Assembly (NCBI RefSeq): GCF_011326755.1
Contig: NZ_JAAOIE010000001.1
Coordinates: forward strand, 770,344-834,343
DNA: 64,000 bases
Direction: 5' to 3'
DNA from: Cochlodiniinecator piscidefendens
GTDB lineage: Bacteria; Pseudomonadota; Alphaproteobacteria; Rhodobacterales; Rhodobacteraceae
The translations under genes and the position numbers were made by a program. Shown here one piece after another: positions 16,298-23,432 of this stretch (the first letter of the stretch is position 1; each line of letters begins with the position of its first letter). Below the pieces are notes generated by a model, which saw nothing but the letters and a program-made list of their open reading frames with translations, searched no databases and was not told the origin of the DNA.

Positions 16298-16345
16298 AAT
16301 GGTACCACCACCCCGGCTCGAACGGGGGACCTCCTGATCCACAAT
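16298..16345 (-). repeat. Right attachment repeat, within tRNA-His
   Basis: 48 bases identical to 6989-7036. It covers the tRNA-His 3' CCA end, T arm and variable loop to the anticodon, plus two flanking bases. It is the core crossover region of the island at its integrase-proximal end. Confidence 0.93.
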
Positions 16346-16376
16346 CAGGCGCTCTAACCTACTGAGCTATGGCGGC
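16300..16376 (-). tRNA. tRNA-His (GTG)
   Basis: A 77-base minus-strand cloverleaf with acceptor GCCGCCA pairing UGGUGGU, discriminator A, encoded CCA (TGG at 16300-16302 on plus), anticodon stem CCUGA/UCAGG with loop UUGUGGA, hence anticodon GTG, and T arm CCCCGUUCGAGCCGGGG. The base before the first acceptor base is U and the discriminator is A, so the usual histidine identity pair G-1:C73 is not encoded. This is known for a clade of alphaproteobacteria. The gene is intact and serves as the island's target. Confidence 0.95.
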
Positions 16377-16477
16377 ACTGGGGCTGATTTACATTTGCCC
16401 CAGACGGAATGCAAGGGGGCTATCTTGAAAAAGCGAACAATTCCGCGTAGTCAGGCAAAAAAATCAGGAGTCCCCAA

Positions 16478-16657
16478 ATGGGTATCAATAAAGAAAGCGA
16501 TATCGCTGCTAATATACAAATCGGCCCCACTGACCAAGGCATGGTGCGTATATATGTATCAACAGACAAAACAGAAATCCCTATGGACTTTGACCCAGAA
16601 GAAGCGATTGAAATTGCAGAAGAAATCATCGCTGCTGCTGAGATGATCAAACGCTAA
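16478..16657 (+). CDS. DUF6324 family small protein
   Basis: A 59-residue protein that begins MGINKESDIAANIQIGPTDQ and continues MVRIYVSTDKTEIPMDFDPE, then a glutamate-rich helix EEAIEIAEEIIAAAEMIKR. I recognise this as the DUF6324 family of Rhodobacteraceae, of unknown function. ATG 16478 follows CAGGAG by about 8 bases. A different frame overlaps it (16395-16646), but this one has the conserved sequence. Its last 11 bases overlap the convergent mmcB end. The predicted structure is a short beta-alpha unit. It lies just outside the island. Confidence 0.8.
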   Translation: MGINKESDIAANIQIGPTDQGMVRIYVSTDKTEIPMDFDPEEAIEIAEEIIAAAEMIKR

Positions 16658-17105
16658 ACACATCGATTATGCCTGGATCACGCGCGCCCTGCCATCGCAG
16701 CGCCGCGTGCCGGGCAAACTTTAGTGTCAACGCTTTGCGCCGCGCCGCTGGTAGCTTTGCTTCGGGGGCCATGCGCAAAATATCTGCGTCATAGCCATCC
16801 GCTATAATGATCCCCGTTTCATCAGGAAGGAGATCCAGCGGAAAATCAGAATCAACCGCCCAAAAATAGCGATCACACCACTCTAAATAATTCCGCCATT
16901 TGTGATCAGATAGAAAATCCGCGCGGGACGACTTGCATTCCACCACCCAAAGTTCCCCTTTGGGGCCAAGTGCAAAAACATCGTTGCGTAACCCGCGATG
17001 TGGGACAAATTCTTCGATCGTGACAAAATCAAATTGCCGCAGGTGCCGGCACACACCCCGTGCGAGCAACTGCCCCGGCTGTAAATCAGAAAACGCCTTA
17101 TCCAT
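16647..17105 (-). CDS. mmcB: MmcB family DNA-repair protein
   Basis: A 152-residue protein matching the MmcB family (PF06319), an SOS-associated putative nuclease found in alphaproteobacteria. The fold is restriction-endonuclease-like: LRNDVFALGPKGELWVVECK carries the D...ExK motif (D42, E55, K57 by count), followed by SSRADFLSDHKWRNYLEWCD and the FAVD-like strand RYFWAVDSDFP. ATG 17105 is the only good start. In Caulobacter mmcB is LexA-controlled and acts in mitomycin C tolerance. No LexA box was confirmed here. Transcribed away from the genes on its right; converges on DUF6324. Confidence 0.85.
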   Translation of the reverse strand: MDKAFSDLQPGQLLARGVCRHLRQFDFVTIEEFVPHRGLRNDVFALGPKGELWVVECKSSRADFLSDHKWRNYLEWCDRYFWAVDSDFPLDLLPDETGIIIADGYDADILRMAPEAKLPAARRKALTLKFARHAALRWQGARDPGIIDVFSV

Positions 17106-17160
17106 GGATCAAACATGAACAAGGCATGAACATTTGTCAAAATGTAATTCAAATACGCAG

Positions 17161-17445
17161 CTATTCAGCTGCGATTGCCCCACGCAATCCGTCCAAAATG
17201 ACCTTGTTGCGGCAATAGGATGGGACTTGTTCATTTGCGGGTTTTGCCTGCGCCAGCCACTTTTCACAGCTGCCAACATCCGCGCAGTTGCTGCAGCGAA
17301 ACACCATATCGCGCACCGGAAAATATGGCAGTTCGCCGTTTTCTTCTGCTGCGGGCAGATCAACCCCTACGGTTTCGGCCATTTGGTTAAGTAAATCGCT
17401 GTGGTGTGCAAATTTTTCGGCAGATGGTTTTTCAACACGGGTCAT
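17161..17445 (-). CDS. DUF6455 family protein
   Basis: A 94-residue protein starting MTRVEKPSAEKFAHHSDLLN. I placed the start at ATG 17445 because GAAAGGAG lies 7-14 bases upstream; the frame is open further to 17493. It has three cysteines in a C..C....C pattern (FRCSNCADVGSCEKWLAQ) and a late YCRN motif, as in the DUF6455 family common in Rhodobacteraceae. The cysteine set suggests metal or cluster binding but the role is unknown. Confidence 0.75.
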   Translation of the reverse strand: MTRVEKPSAEKFAHHSDLLNQMAETVGVDLPAAEENGELPYFPVRDMVFRCSNCADVGSCEKWLAQAKPANEQVPSYCRNKVILDGLRGAIAAE

Positions 17446-17725
17446 AGAATTCTCCTTTCGGGTTGGGGGAAAGGGCGAACTCTGCCCACTCATAACAAGT
17501 TCGTTATGACATAGGGGGTTTCATGCGAATATGATCTAGATCAAATTTTTCTGCCCTCTTGCCGAAACCACCCAAAGCCCCTATCTAAGACAACGGCGGG
17601 TTCTGCCCTTCTCGTGATCCGGTTACAATTCCCGAGGCCTTAAGCAATTCCTAGGGAGCTGGCTCTGTCTTGATCCTGGTCTCGTTACCTGGCGCCCACC
17701 TGTACTCACAGGTCCACAGGAATAG
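17446..17725. other. Intergenic region
   Basis: 280 bases without a supported gene. It contains the upstream region of the DUF6455 gene (AT-rich around 17500-17560). The remaining DNA is GC-rich and unremarkable. Confidence 0.5.
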
Positions 17726-18055
17726 TTAACCCCACGGCTGCGTTTGCGGGCCCGCCACTTTGTTTTCCTCTGCATACACAGGGACCAATTCCAACGCGGG
17801 TTCGCGCTGTGTTTTGCCGCCGCCGGTATCGTCGTCTTGGGCCATACGCATGATAACCCAAGCAAATTGCACCCCAGCAAAAATAATCCCATTGCCAATA
17901 AACAACATAACAACGGCAATCCAACCGATTGAACTCGCTGATATCAGATGCCAAAGTCCAGCGACGTCGAAATACAAAAGCCCTGCTACAAACGCAGCTG
18001 ATAAGCCAAATCCAATCAAAACATTCTGAATATATAGACGCACCAATCGGGTCAT
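17726..18055 (-). CDS. Conserved hypothetical two-helix membrane protein
   Basis: A 109-residue protein with two hydrophobic segments (about residues 11-31, VLIGFGLSAAFVAGLLYFDV, and 42-66, SIGWIAVVMLFIGNGIIFAG) followed by a cytoplasmic-type polar tail QREPALELVPVYAEENK. Proteins of this design are common and uncharacterised in roseobacters. GGAGGGGAT lies immediately upstream of ATG 18055, a strong ribosome site. No operon partner is evident. Confidence 0.7.
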   Translation of the reverse strand: MTRLVRLYIQNVLIGFGLSAAFVAGLLYFDVAGLWHLISASSIGWIAVVMLFIGNGIIFAGVQFAWVIMRMAQDDDTGGGKTQREPALELVPVYAEENKVAGPQTQPWG

Positions 18056-18131
18056 GATCCCCTCCTCATTGGGTGGTTCACGAATATGCTACGCCAATAA
18101 CAGACGAAGTAAAGTGCCGCATGGTCGCAGC

Positions 18132-19112
18132 CTAACTCTCTAGAATTGCATTGAATTTGCTCAGGCTGATATTGGCACCGCAGGCGATAACCCCCACGCT
18201 TTTGCCTTTGCAATCTTCATGCAGCGGGCCAAGAACAGCCGTCAACGCAGCAGCACAGGCTGGCTCAGGCAACAGGTTCAGGCTTTCGCTCATGATCCGC
18301 ATTGTACTGACCAAAGCGTCATCGCTGACACGCACGATCCCATCTACATTGGCCCTGGTCAGCGCATATGATATCGGCATCGCCATCGGCGCACCTAGAC
18401 TGTCTGCGATGGTATCCACCTGCGAAATAGATTGCGGTGACCCTGCCTCAAAACTGCGAAACATCGTATCGGCGCCAAAAGGCTCTACCCCATAGATTTT
18501 CAATCGGGGATTCAACAGCTTGAGCGCAGACGCCATGCCGCTAATAAGCCCCCCGCCCCCGACCGGCAGCACGACAATATCCATCGCACGCGCGTCTTCA
18601 AAAAATTCCTTACCACAGGTCGCCGCCCCCAAAGACATCAATCGTCCTTCAAACGGATGCACCAGCGCGCGCACTTCATCCTCTGCGATCTCTTGCATAG
18701 TTTCAAACGCAGCCCCGATGGTGTCACATAAAATCACCTCAGCCCCTAGCGCTTCACAGCCCTGAATACGAATGGGGTCCGCCGCCCGTGGCACAGCAAT
18801 CTTTGCGCTGACACCAGCAGCCCGCGCCGCCCACGACAACGCCAATGCATGGTTTCCACCACTTGCCGCCACCACTCCTTTGGACCGTTCCTCAGGCGAA
18901 AGCGCATGAACAGATAGATAATTCCCCCGCGCCTTAAAAGAGCCCGCCTTTTGAAACAGCTCCATTTTCATCTGAACCGACGCGCCCTCAGGCAACAAAC
19001 GCTCCAGCCCGGTTTGGCGCAAATCCAGCACCGGCGTGCGAATGGTCTGATCCGCCAATATCGCTTCGGCATCAGAAATTTCATTCAGAGTCAGCGGGGC
19101 AACATCAGACAT
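18132..19112 (-). CDS. Threonine/serine dehydratase-like PLP enzyme
   Basis: A 326-residue fold-type II PLP enzyme. QKAGSFKARGN holds the Schiff-base lysine (K60), SGGNHALALSWAARAAG is the substrate-carboxylate loop and VLPVGGGGLISGMASAL the tetraglycine phosphate cradle. Length and motifs match catabolic threonine dehydratases and serine racemases, which lack the regulatory ACT domain of biosynthetic IlvA. It would convert L-threonine or L-serine to 2-oxobutyrate or pyruvate and ammonia, or racemise serine. ATG 19112 is followed by a typical N-terminus. It is transcribed alone. Confidence 0.85.
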   Translation of the reverse strand: MSDVAPLTLNEISDAEAILADQTIRTPVLDLRQTGLERLLPEGASVQMKMELFQKAGSFKARGNYLSVHALSPEERSKGVVAASGGNHALALSWAARAAGVSAKIAVPRAADPIRIQGCEALGAEVILCDTIGAAFETMQEIAEDEVRALVHPFEGRLMSLGAATCGKEFFEDARAMDIVVLPVGGGGLISGMASALKLLNPRLKIYGVEPFGADTMFRSFEAGSPQSISQVDTIADSLGAPMAMPISYALTRANVDGIVRVSDDALVSTMRIMSESLNLLPEPACAAALTAVLGPLHEDCKGKSVGVIACGANISLSKFNAILES

Positions 19113-19182
19113 TCAAACACCCTTTCCAAATTTTACTAAACGAAAGCGCACGGCCTTCAATAGTTCAATACTCGGAGGTTAT

Positions 19183-19755
19183 TCACCCATTGTAAACGTA
19201 GATAAGACGTTGTTTGGCTGGAATTACTATCAACATTCCGACCCGGTCATATGCGTAGAATGCCCCTGACGAGAACAATGCATCATTCGCTAGATTCTCG
19301 ACCTCTTCGTCAAAAGAAATCCAGAACCCGAAATTGGCCATGTAAGACGCTATGCTTGGGCAGATTGGGTGGTGCGTAATCGAATAGAAATCACTATCGC
19401 CAGCACCACACCTAGAAGCGTCCGCCCAAGGCTCTGAACTAGAAACAGGAGTTGATTGCCACTCCTGATACTGCCCCTGCCAGCTCGGCTCATCGCTAAC
19501 AGGCAGTGCTTCAAGCCAATCCATGCCTTCATTTTGTAAAGCGGCAAAAGTCGCCTCAGGCATATCAAAGACAATAATCCCGGTTTCGTTCCCTCCCGGG
19601 CCAAATCCCCAACGCTCCTCAGCAACGTAGCGAACCCACCATACGTTCATTTCGTCGGGAACAAACCTCAAATGATGTTGATATATCGCGACTTTCCAAG
19701 CAAGAACCGCACATCCAATTGCCAACGCAATAAAAACAAGGAGCTTCTTGAGCAT
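19183..19755 (-). CDS. Hypothetical membrane-anchored protein
   Basis: 190 residues from ATG 19755 (MLKKLLVFIALAIGCAVLAW), an N-terminal signal-anchor followed by a tryptophan-rich extracytoplasmic domain (NVWWVRYVAEERWGFGPGGN, NEGMDWLEALPVSDEPSWQG). Two cysteines in the middle (SRCGAGDSDFY and HHPICPS) could form a disulfide. The end, RVGMLIVIPAKQRLIYVYNG, looks like the edge of a beta sheet. I chose 19755 over the upstream ATG 19770 because it gives a clean signal sequence. No family recognised. Confidence 0.6.
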   Translation of the reverse strand: MLKKLLVFIALAIGCAVLAWKVAIYQHHLRFVPDEMNVWWVRYVAEERWGFGPGGNETGIIVFDMPEATFAALQNEGMDWLEALPVSDEPSWQGQYQEWQSTPVSSSEPWADASRCGAGDSDFYSITHHPICPSIASYMANFGFWISFDEEVENLANDALFSSGAFYAYDRVGMLIVIPAKQRLIYVYNG

Positions 19756-19809
19756 ACAATTTGCACCCAAACAACAAACAGCGGAAAAATTTAAACCCTT
19801 ATAGTCACA

Positions 19810-19833
19810 AAAAAGCGCGCTCAGTGGCGCGCC
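19810..19833 (-). terminator. Rho-independent terminator after nusB
   Basis: On the minus strand GCGCGC (19832-19827) and GCGCGC (19820-19815) form a stem with a 6-base loop, followed by a run of six T. It lies directly downstream of the nusB stop at 19839 and would end the ribB-ribH-nusB transcript. Confidence 0.75.
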
Positions 19834-19838
19834 TTATT

Positions 19839-20321
19839 TTAGAAAGCTTCTGGTTTGGCCTCTCGGGCCATATGGTCCAGCACGGCGTTCACGAATTTTG
19901 GCTCTTTGCCATCTGGATAAAACGCCTTTGCGACATCCACAAATTCACTGATCACCACCTTGGGTGGGGCCATGCCAAACACCAATTCCGCCCCCGCCGC
20001 GCGGAACAATCCGCGAATGGTTGGGTCAATCCGTGCAATCGGCCATTTCGCGACCAAAGCGCGGTCGGTCATCTGGTCAATCTTGGCCTGATTATCGACG
20101 GCATCTTCGATGATTTTGCGGAACAGATATACGTCCCCCTCAAGCATCTCCATCTCTTCAAAGACTTCGCCAAAACGGAACTCTTCGAATTCGCGGCGCA
20201 CCTGATCCACAGCCGTATCTGACTGTTCCATCTGATAAAGCGCCTGCACGGCAAAGAACCGCGATGCAGAACGCATCTTACGCTGGACATTGCCGCTGTG
20301 ATTAGGTCGTGAGGTCGTCAT
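19839..20321 (-). CDS. nusB: Transcription antitermination factor NusB
   Basis: A 160-residue NusB: SASRFFAVQALYQMEQSDTA at the N-terminus, then DRALVAKWPIARIDPTIRGL, and FVDVAKAFYPDGKEPKFVNA at the C-terminus (the conserved D....K.......FVNAVLD region). It binds boxA RNA with NusE in rRNA antitermination. The start at 20321 overlaps the end of ribH by 4 bases (20318-20321), so translation is coupled. The ribH-nusB order is the standard alphaproteobacterial arrangement. Confidence 0.95.
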   Translation of the reverse strand: MTTSRPNHSGNVQRKMRSASRFFAVQALYQMEQSDTAVDQVRREFEEFRFGEVFEEMEMLEGDVYLFRKIIEDAVDNQAKIDQMTDRALVAKWPIARIDPTIRGLFRAAGAELVFGMAPPKVVISEFVDVAKAFYPDGKEPKFVNAVLDHMAREAKPEAF

Positions 20322-20869
20322 GCTGTTTTGGGCCCGTCGCTGGTCCCGGCCATGAGGATCTCCTCTGACGCGGGTTTAAATCCGATACCTTTGGTCTGAG
20401 CGCCCCACTTACGGCCCAATGCGACAAGATGCAAGGCCGCAGCAGCCGCACCGCCACCTTTGTTTTGATCCGCGACTTCGGCACGCACTTCGGCCTGCTT
20501 GCGATTTTCGACGGTCAGAATGCCATTGCCAATGCAAAGCCCTTGCAAACCCATCAACTGAATGGCGCGCGAACTGTCATTGCAAACCGTTTCGTAATGG
20601 GTGGTTTCCCCACGAACGACACAGCCCAGCGCGACAAAGCCATCAAAATTTGACTGGCGATCCGCAATACCAATCGCAGTCGGGATCTCAAGCGCACCCG
20701 GAACTTCGACCAAATCCCAAGTTGCGCCCGACGCTTCAATCTCGGCCTTTGCACCCGCAACAAGGTTATCTGCAATATCTTTGTAATAAGGCGAAACCAC
20801 AATCAAAACCTTCACCGGTTTGTCAAACGTCGCGCGTGGCATAATGTAGTGTTGTTCATGTCCAGCCAT
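20318..20869 (-). CDS. ribH: 6,7-dimethyl-8-ribityllumazine synthase
   Basis: 183 residues. VVSPYYKDIADNLVAGAKAE is the N-terminal strand/helix, VEVPGALEIPTAI the substrate site, LGCVVRGETTHYETVCNDSS the strand with the catalytic histidine and NGILTVENRKQAEVRA the C-terminal element. It condenses 5-amino-6-ribitylaminouracil with the RibB product to lumazine. It starts 3 bases after ribB and overlaps nusB by 4. The N-terminus (MAGHEQHYIMPR) is slightly longer than in E. coli. Confidence 0.95.
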   Translation of the reverse strand: MAGHEQHYIMPRATFDKPVKVLIVVSPYYKDIADNLVAGAKAEIEASGATWDLVEVPGALEIPTAIGIADRQSNFDGFVALGCVVRGETTHYETVCNDSSRAIQLMGLQGLCIGNGILTVENRKQAEVRAEVADQNKGGGAAAAALHLVALGRKWGAQTKGIGFKPASEEILMAGTSDGPKTA

Positions 20870-20872
20870 GGT

Positions 20873-21997
20873 TTACCCTTTCACAATCGGGCGCGTGCCC
20901 ACAATTTCCAAATCATACGCATCCAGCCCCAGATACCGCGTGAGCGGCGAATTGGTCAGCAGCACCAGCTGATGCAGGCCCAGCTTTGACATGATCTGCG
21001 CGCCAATACCGGTTTTCTTGACCGTCTTTGGGCTGTCATCCTCTTCGTCCTCAAACGCGAGCTTTGGCTTTGGTTCGCGAAACAGCACAACGACCCCCCG
21101 GCCCTCTTCAGCAATCAAATCCATCGCATCGCCCAACAGCGCCGATGGACTCGGGCCAAGCCCCAACACATCTTCAATCGGGCTCAGCGCGTGGGCGCGC
21201 ACCAAAACGGGGGCTTCCGTGGTGATATCCCCTTTGATCAACGCAACATGTTCGGTGCCGGTCACCTGATCGGTAAACACCTTCATGTCCCAATCACCGC
21301 CATGCTCGGACGTTACTGAACGCTCACCCGTTAGGGTCACAAGGTTATCATGGCGTTGACGATAGGCAATCAGATCAGAAATCGTGCCTATTTTCATGTT
21401 ATGGGTTTTTGCGATCTCAACCAATTCAGGAAGGCGCGCCATCGTTCCGTCCGCATTCATGATCTCGCAAATCACACCAGAGGGATGCAATCCCGCCAAA
21501 CGGCTAACATCCACTGCCGCCTCAGTGTGCCCAGCGCGGACCAACACACCACCATTGCGCGCGCGCAACGGGAACACATGCCCCGGTGTCGCGATATCCG
21601 CCTCAGAGTTATTTTCATCAATGGCCACCGCAACAGTCAACGCGCGGTCCGCCGCAGAAATCCCGGTGGTCACACCTTCGCGTGCCTCTACAGAAACAGT
21701 AAACGCGGTTTCGTGGCGGGATGAATTGTGCATCGCCATCATAGGCAGGCCCAGCGCCTCGACCCGTGCAGCTGTGATCGGCATACAGATCAACCCGCGC
21801 CCATGGGTTGCCATAAAGTTAATCGCCGCCGCATCTGCAAATTCCGCTGGAATAACAAAGTCGCCTTCATTTTCGCGATCTTCGTGGTCAACCAGAATAT
21901 ACATCTGCCCCTGACGCGCCGCTTCAATGATCTCTTCAATCGGGGAAATCGCACCACGCAGCGCGGTCTCTACCGGACCAGCAGTTTCATAAGACAT
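20873..21997 (-). CDS. ribB: 3,4-dihydroxy-2-butanone-4-phosphate synthase with degenerate GTP cyclohydrolase II domain
   Basis: 374 residues. Residues 1-210 are RibB: ILVDHEDRENEGDFVIPAEF holds the metal and substrate acids, followed by ATHGRGLICMPIT, SVEAREGVTTGISAADRALT and GHVFPLRARNGGVLVRAGHT. It makes the four-carbon unit of riboflavin from ribulose 5-phosphate. Residues ~215-374 align with GTP cyclohydrolase II but have no cysteine at all; the zinc motif (CxTGDxxxxxRCDCG) is replaced by HALSPIEDVLGLGPSPSA. The domain cannot be an active zinc cyclohydrolase, so the bifunctional RibBA name would mislead. It leads the ribB-ribH-nusB operon. I looked for an FMN riboswitch upstream and saw none. 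Confidence 0.9.
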   Translation of the reverse strand: MSYETAGPVETALRGAISPIEEIIEAARQGQMYILVDHEDRENEGDFVIPAEFADAAAINFMATHGRGLICMPITAARVEALGLPMMAMHNSSRHETAFTVSVEAREGVTTGISAADRALTVAVAIDENNSEADIATPGHVFPLRARNGGVLVRAGHTEAAVDVSRLAGLHPSGVICEIMNADGTMARLPELVEIAKTHNMKIGTISDLIAYRQRHDNLVTLTGERSVTSEHGGDWDMKVFTDQVTGTEHVALIKGDITTEAPVLVRAHALSPIEDVLGLGPSPSALLGDAMDLIAEEGRGVVVLFREPKPKLAFEDEEDDSPKTVKKTGIGAQIMSKLGLHQLVLLTNSPLTRYLGLDAYDLEIVGTRPIVKG

Positions 21998-22591
21998 AGG
22001 GACTCACCTCAGGCCAAATCTACAGACGATGCGTGATACCGGATTGATCACGCGATGACTAGGGTCAGGGCAACAATTTGATCAAAGGGCTCGGATGACG
22101 GCTATGAGCCTGCTTTGCCGGTTTTCTGTACGCGGCTAAAGTTCGCTATCGAGAAATGGGAAATTGAAGCTCTGCGCGAGCGGCCCAGCTCGGACTTTGA
22201 CGACTGAGTTCAGCGCTACGGCGCGGCATCGTCAGAGCGGTCATTGGCCCATCCGGTAGCCTATCGGCGGGTTGAACGTCGGTCATTCGGCGCAGGTGCT
22301 GTTTGGCGCAAACGTGCAAAAGCGGGCAGTCACAACTCCCACTCGGCGGCTACTTCGTTGACACAAGGAGTTCCCTCGGCCTAAGATTTGACCGAGCAAG
22401 CATTCATGCGCACTGCCGCCCCTAAGATAAGAGGAGCTGGGATGGAAGTGTCTTCAGAAGCCCCAACCGGGGTTTCTCCTTTTGCTTTCACCCATTGATG
22501 CCTTGGGCAATGGTGTGTTTCCCCTTTGGGCTTCGGTCCAGGGTCGGTCCGTTCTCTCTCCCTTCCATCCACTCTTCCACCGGAGTACTCC
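21998..22591. other. Long intergenic region
   Basis: About 590 bases with no supported gene. The first 80 bases form the ribB upstream region. 22080-22380 is GC-rich with degenerate repeat-like pieces (for example CGGTCATTGGCCCATCCGGT) resembling noncoding repeats elsewhere in the window. A terminator-like hairpin lies at 22456-22477 and the promoter of the secreted-protein gene should follow it. Confidence 0.5.
22456..22477 (+). terminator. Terminator-like hairpin
   Basis: AGAAGCCCC-AACC-GGGGTTTCT forms a 9-bp stem with a 4-base loop, followed by a T-rich stretch (CCTTTTGCTTTC). No plus-strand gene is recognised directly upstream, so it may end a small transcript or be a repeat-borne hairpin. 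Confidence 0.45.
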
Positions 22592-22888
22592 ATGAAAACC
22601 TTATCTCTCGCACTTATTGTCTTCGTTGTTGTGTCCCCTGTCAGCCCATCGGAGGCACATGCCGAAGCCATATGCTCTGACGGTCGGTCACCGGTGGAAC
22701 AATGTACCGCATCGCGGGAGGCGCAGATCATCGCGCTGCAAGTTGCTGAACGCCGTTGTATTGACGAGGCCCGTGATACCAATCGGTATTCTGACCACTG
22801 TTTTGATAATTACACTGCTGCATTTGCACAGGCACACGATCGTTGGGACGAGTGCTATTTGGCTGATCAATGTGGCTGGTCGCAGTAG
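22592..22888 (+). CDS. Small secreted six-cysteine protein
   Basis: 98 residues from ATG 22592, chosen over the upstream frame start because a signal peptide (MKTLSLALIVFVVVSPVSPS, then EAHAEA) begins there and GGAG lies about 6 bases before. The mature part has six cysteines (AICSD, EQCTA, RRCID, DHCFD, DECYL and DQCGW), enough for three disulfides, and is mostly polar and helical. No family recognised. It is a likely periplasmic or extracellular protein, bordered on both sides by long noncoding stretches. Confidence 0.6.
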   Translation: MKTLSLALIVFVVVSPVSPSEAHAEAICSDGRSPVEQCTASREAQIIALQVAERRCIDEARDTNRYSDHCFDNYTAAFAQAHDRWDECYLADQCGWSQ

Positions 22889-22909
22889 AACCCAATGTGT
22901 AATGCTTTG

Positions 22910-23164
22910 TTATGTTGATGGTTTCAGGATGGCAGGGGATTGAATTTCTGTCTGTAAACAACATTTCCCGGGTGACATTTTAGCCTCTAACCCACTCAAC
23001 GCCCATTGCGCCCATCTCTTGACGTACATCTCAAGCGCAGCATCGGCTAAAACCGTGCTACGCTTTTGCACATTATGCCGAGATGCTTTCGTGATGAAGT
23101 TTGCAATCGTTTTGCGGGCAATCGTCAGACCCACCGGCTGAAATGATAACCACTCCATCCGCAC
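22910..23164 (-). pseudogene. Possible C-terminal remnant of an RNA-directed DNA polymerase
   Basis: The open frame gives 84 residues: MRMEWLSFQPVGLTIARKTI, ANFITKASRHNVQKRS, then a helix ending LEMYVKRWAQWALSGLEAKM. A pattern of a basic RKT-NF helix followed by Y-RW--W---GL recalls the tail of some alphaproteobacterial retron- or maturase-like reverse transcriptases. No catalytic YxDD motif is present. Recognition is weak. It is followed by a repeat-like stretch. Confidence 0.25.
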
Positions 23165-23432
23165 AGTGTGAAGTCATGCACTGCGCAGCGAAAGGTAGCT
23201 GCCCGAAGTCTCGCCCGACCGCTACGAAGGTCCGCTCCGTGGAAAGCAGCCGTTAACCTCGTGGACGGCAATGTCGGCTTTGTCCCGCTGTGCCGACTTT
23301 TGAACGAATTTGTTTCCCATCACTGTTTGTGCATAAAACAACATCAGATCGCCCATTCTTCATCTGCAAAATCGTATGCATAAAAACCATATAAAAGCTG
23401 CATAAGTCCTGCATAGAAACCATACGGCTGTT
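23165..23432. repeat. Noncoding, partly repeat-derived DNA
   Basis: 23170-23300 (GCGCAGCGAAAGGTAGCTGC, then CCGCTCCGTGGAAAGCAGCC and GGCAATGTCGGCTTTGTCCC) resembles the dispersed repeat family but is more decayed. 23330-23430 is AT-rich with repeated ATAAAANCCAT-like words. No gene seen. Confidence 0.4.

Larger units (their letters stand above)
6989..16345. mobile_element. Genomic island integrated in tRNA-His
   Basis: A 9.36-kb segment bounded by 48-bp exact direct repeats (6989-7036 and 16298-16345). A tyrosine integrase lies at the right end, reading towards the intact tRNA-His gene, and the other repeat is only a 3' tRNA scar. This is the standard layout of tRNA-targeted islands. Cargo: a zinc-ribbon-like relic, small ORFs, a membrane protein, an LpxC fusion protein, a helical protein, an RTX protein, a leucine-rich-repeat protein and several copies of a noncoding repeat. 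There are no conjugation, replication or phage structural genes, so it would need helper functions to move. The integrase has a truncated N-terminus, which suggests the island is now fixed. Confidence 0.88.

Noticed and set aside
21998-22200. FMN riboswitch before ribB
   Set aside because: I looked for the conserved GGGGTGAAATTCCC...GATCCGGT elements upstream of ribB and ribE and found none.
22381-22782. Minus-strand 133-residue frame
   Set aside because: Low-complexity, overlaps the well-supported secreted-protein gene and a terminator-like hairpin.
23168-23383. 71-residue plus-strand frame
   Set aside because: It is made of decayed dispersed repeat sequence, with no sensible product.
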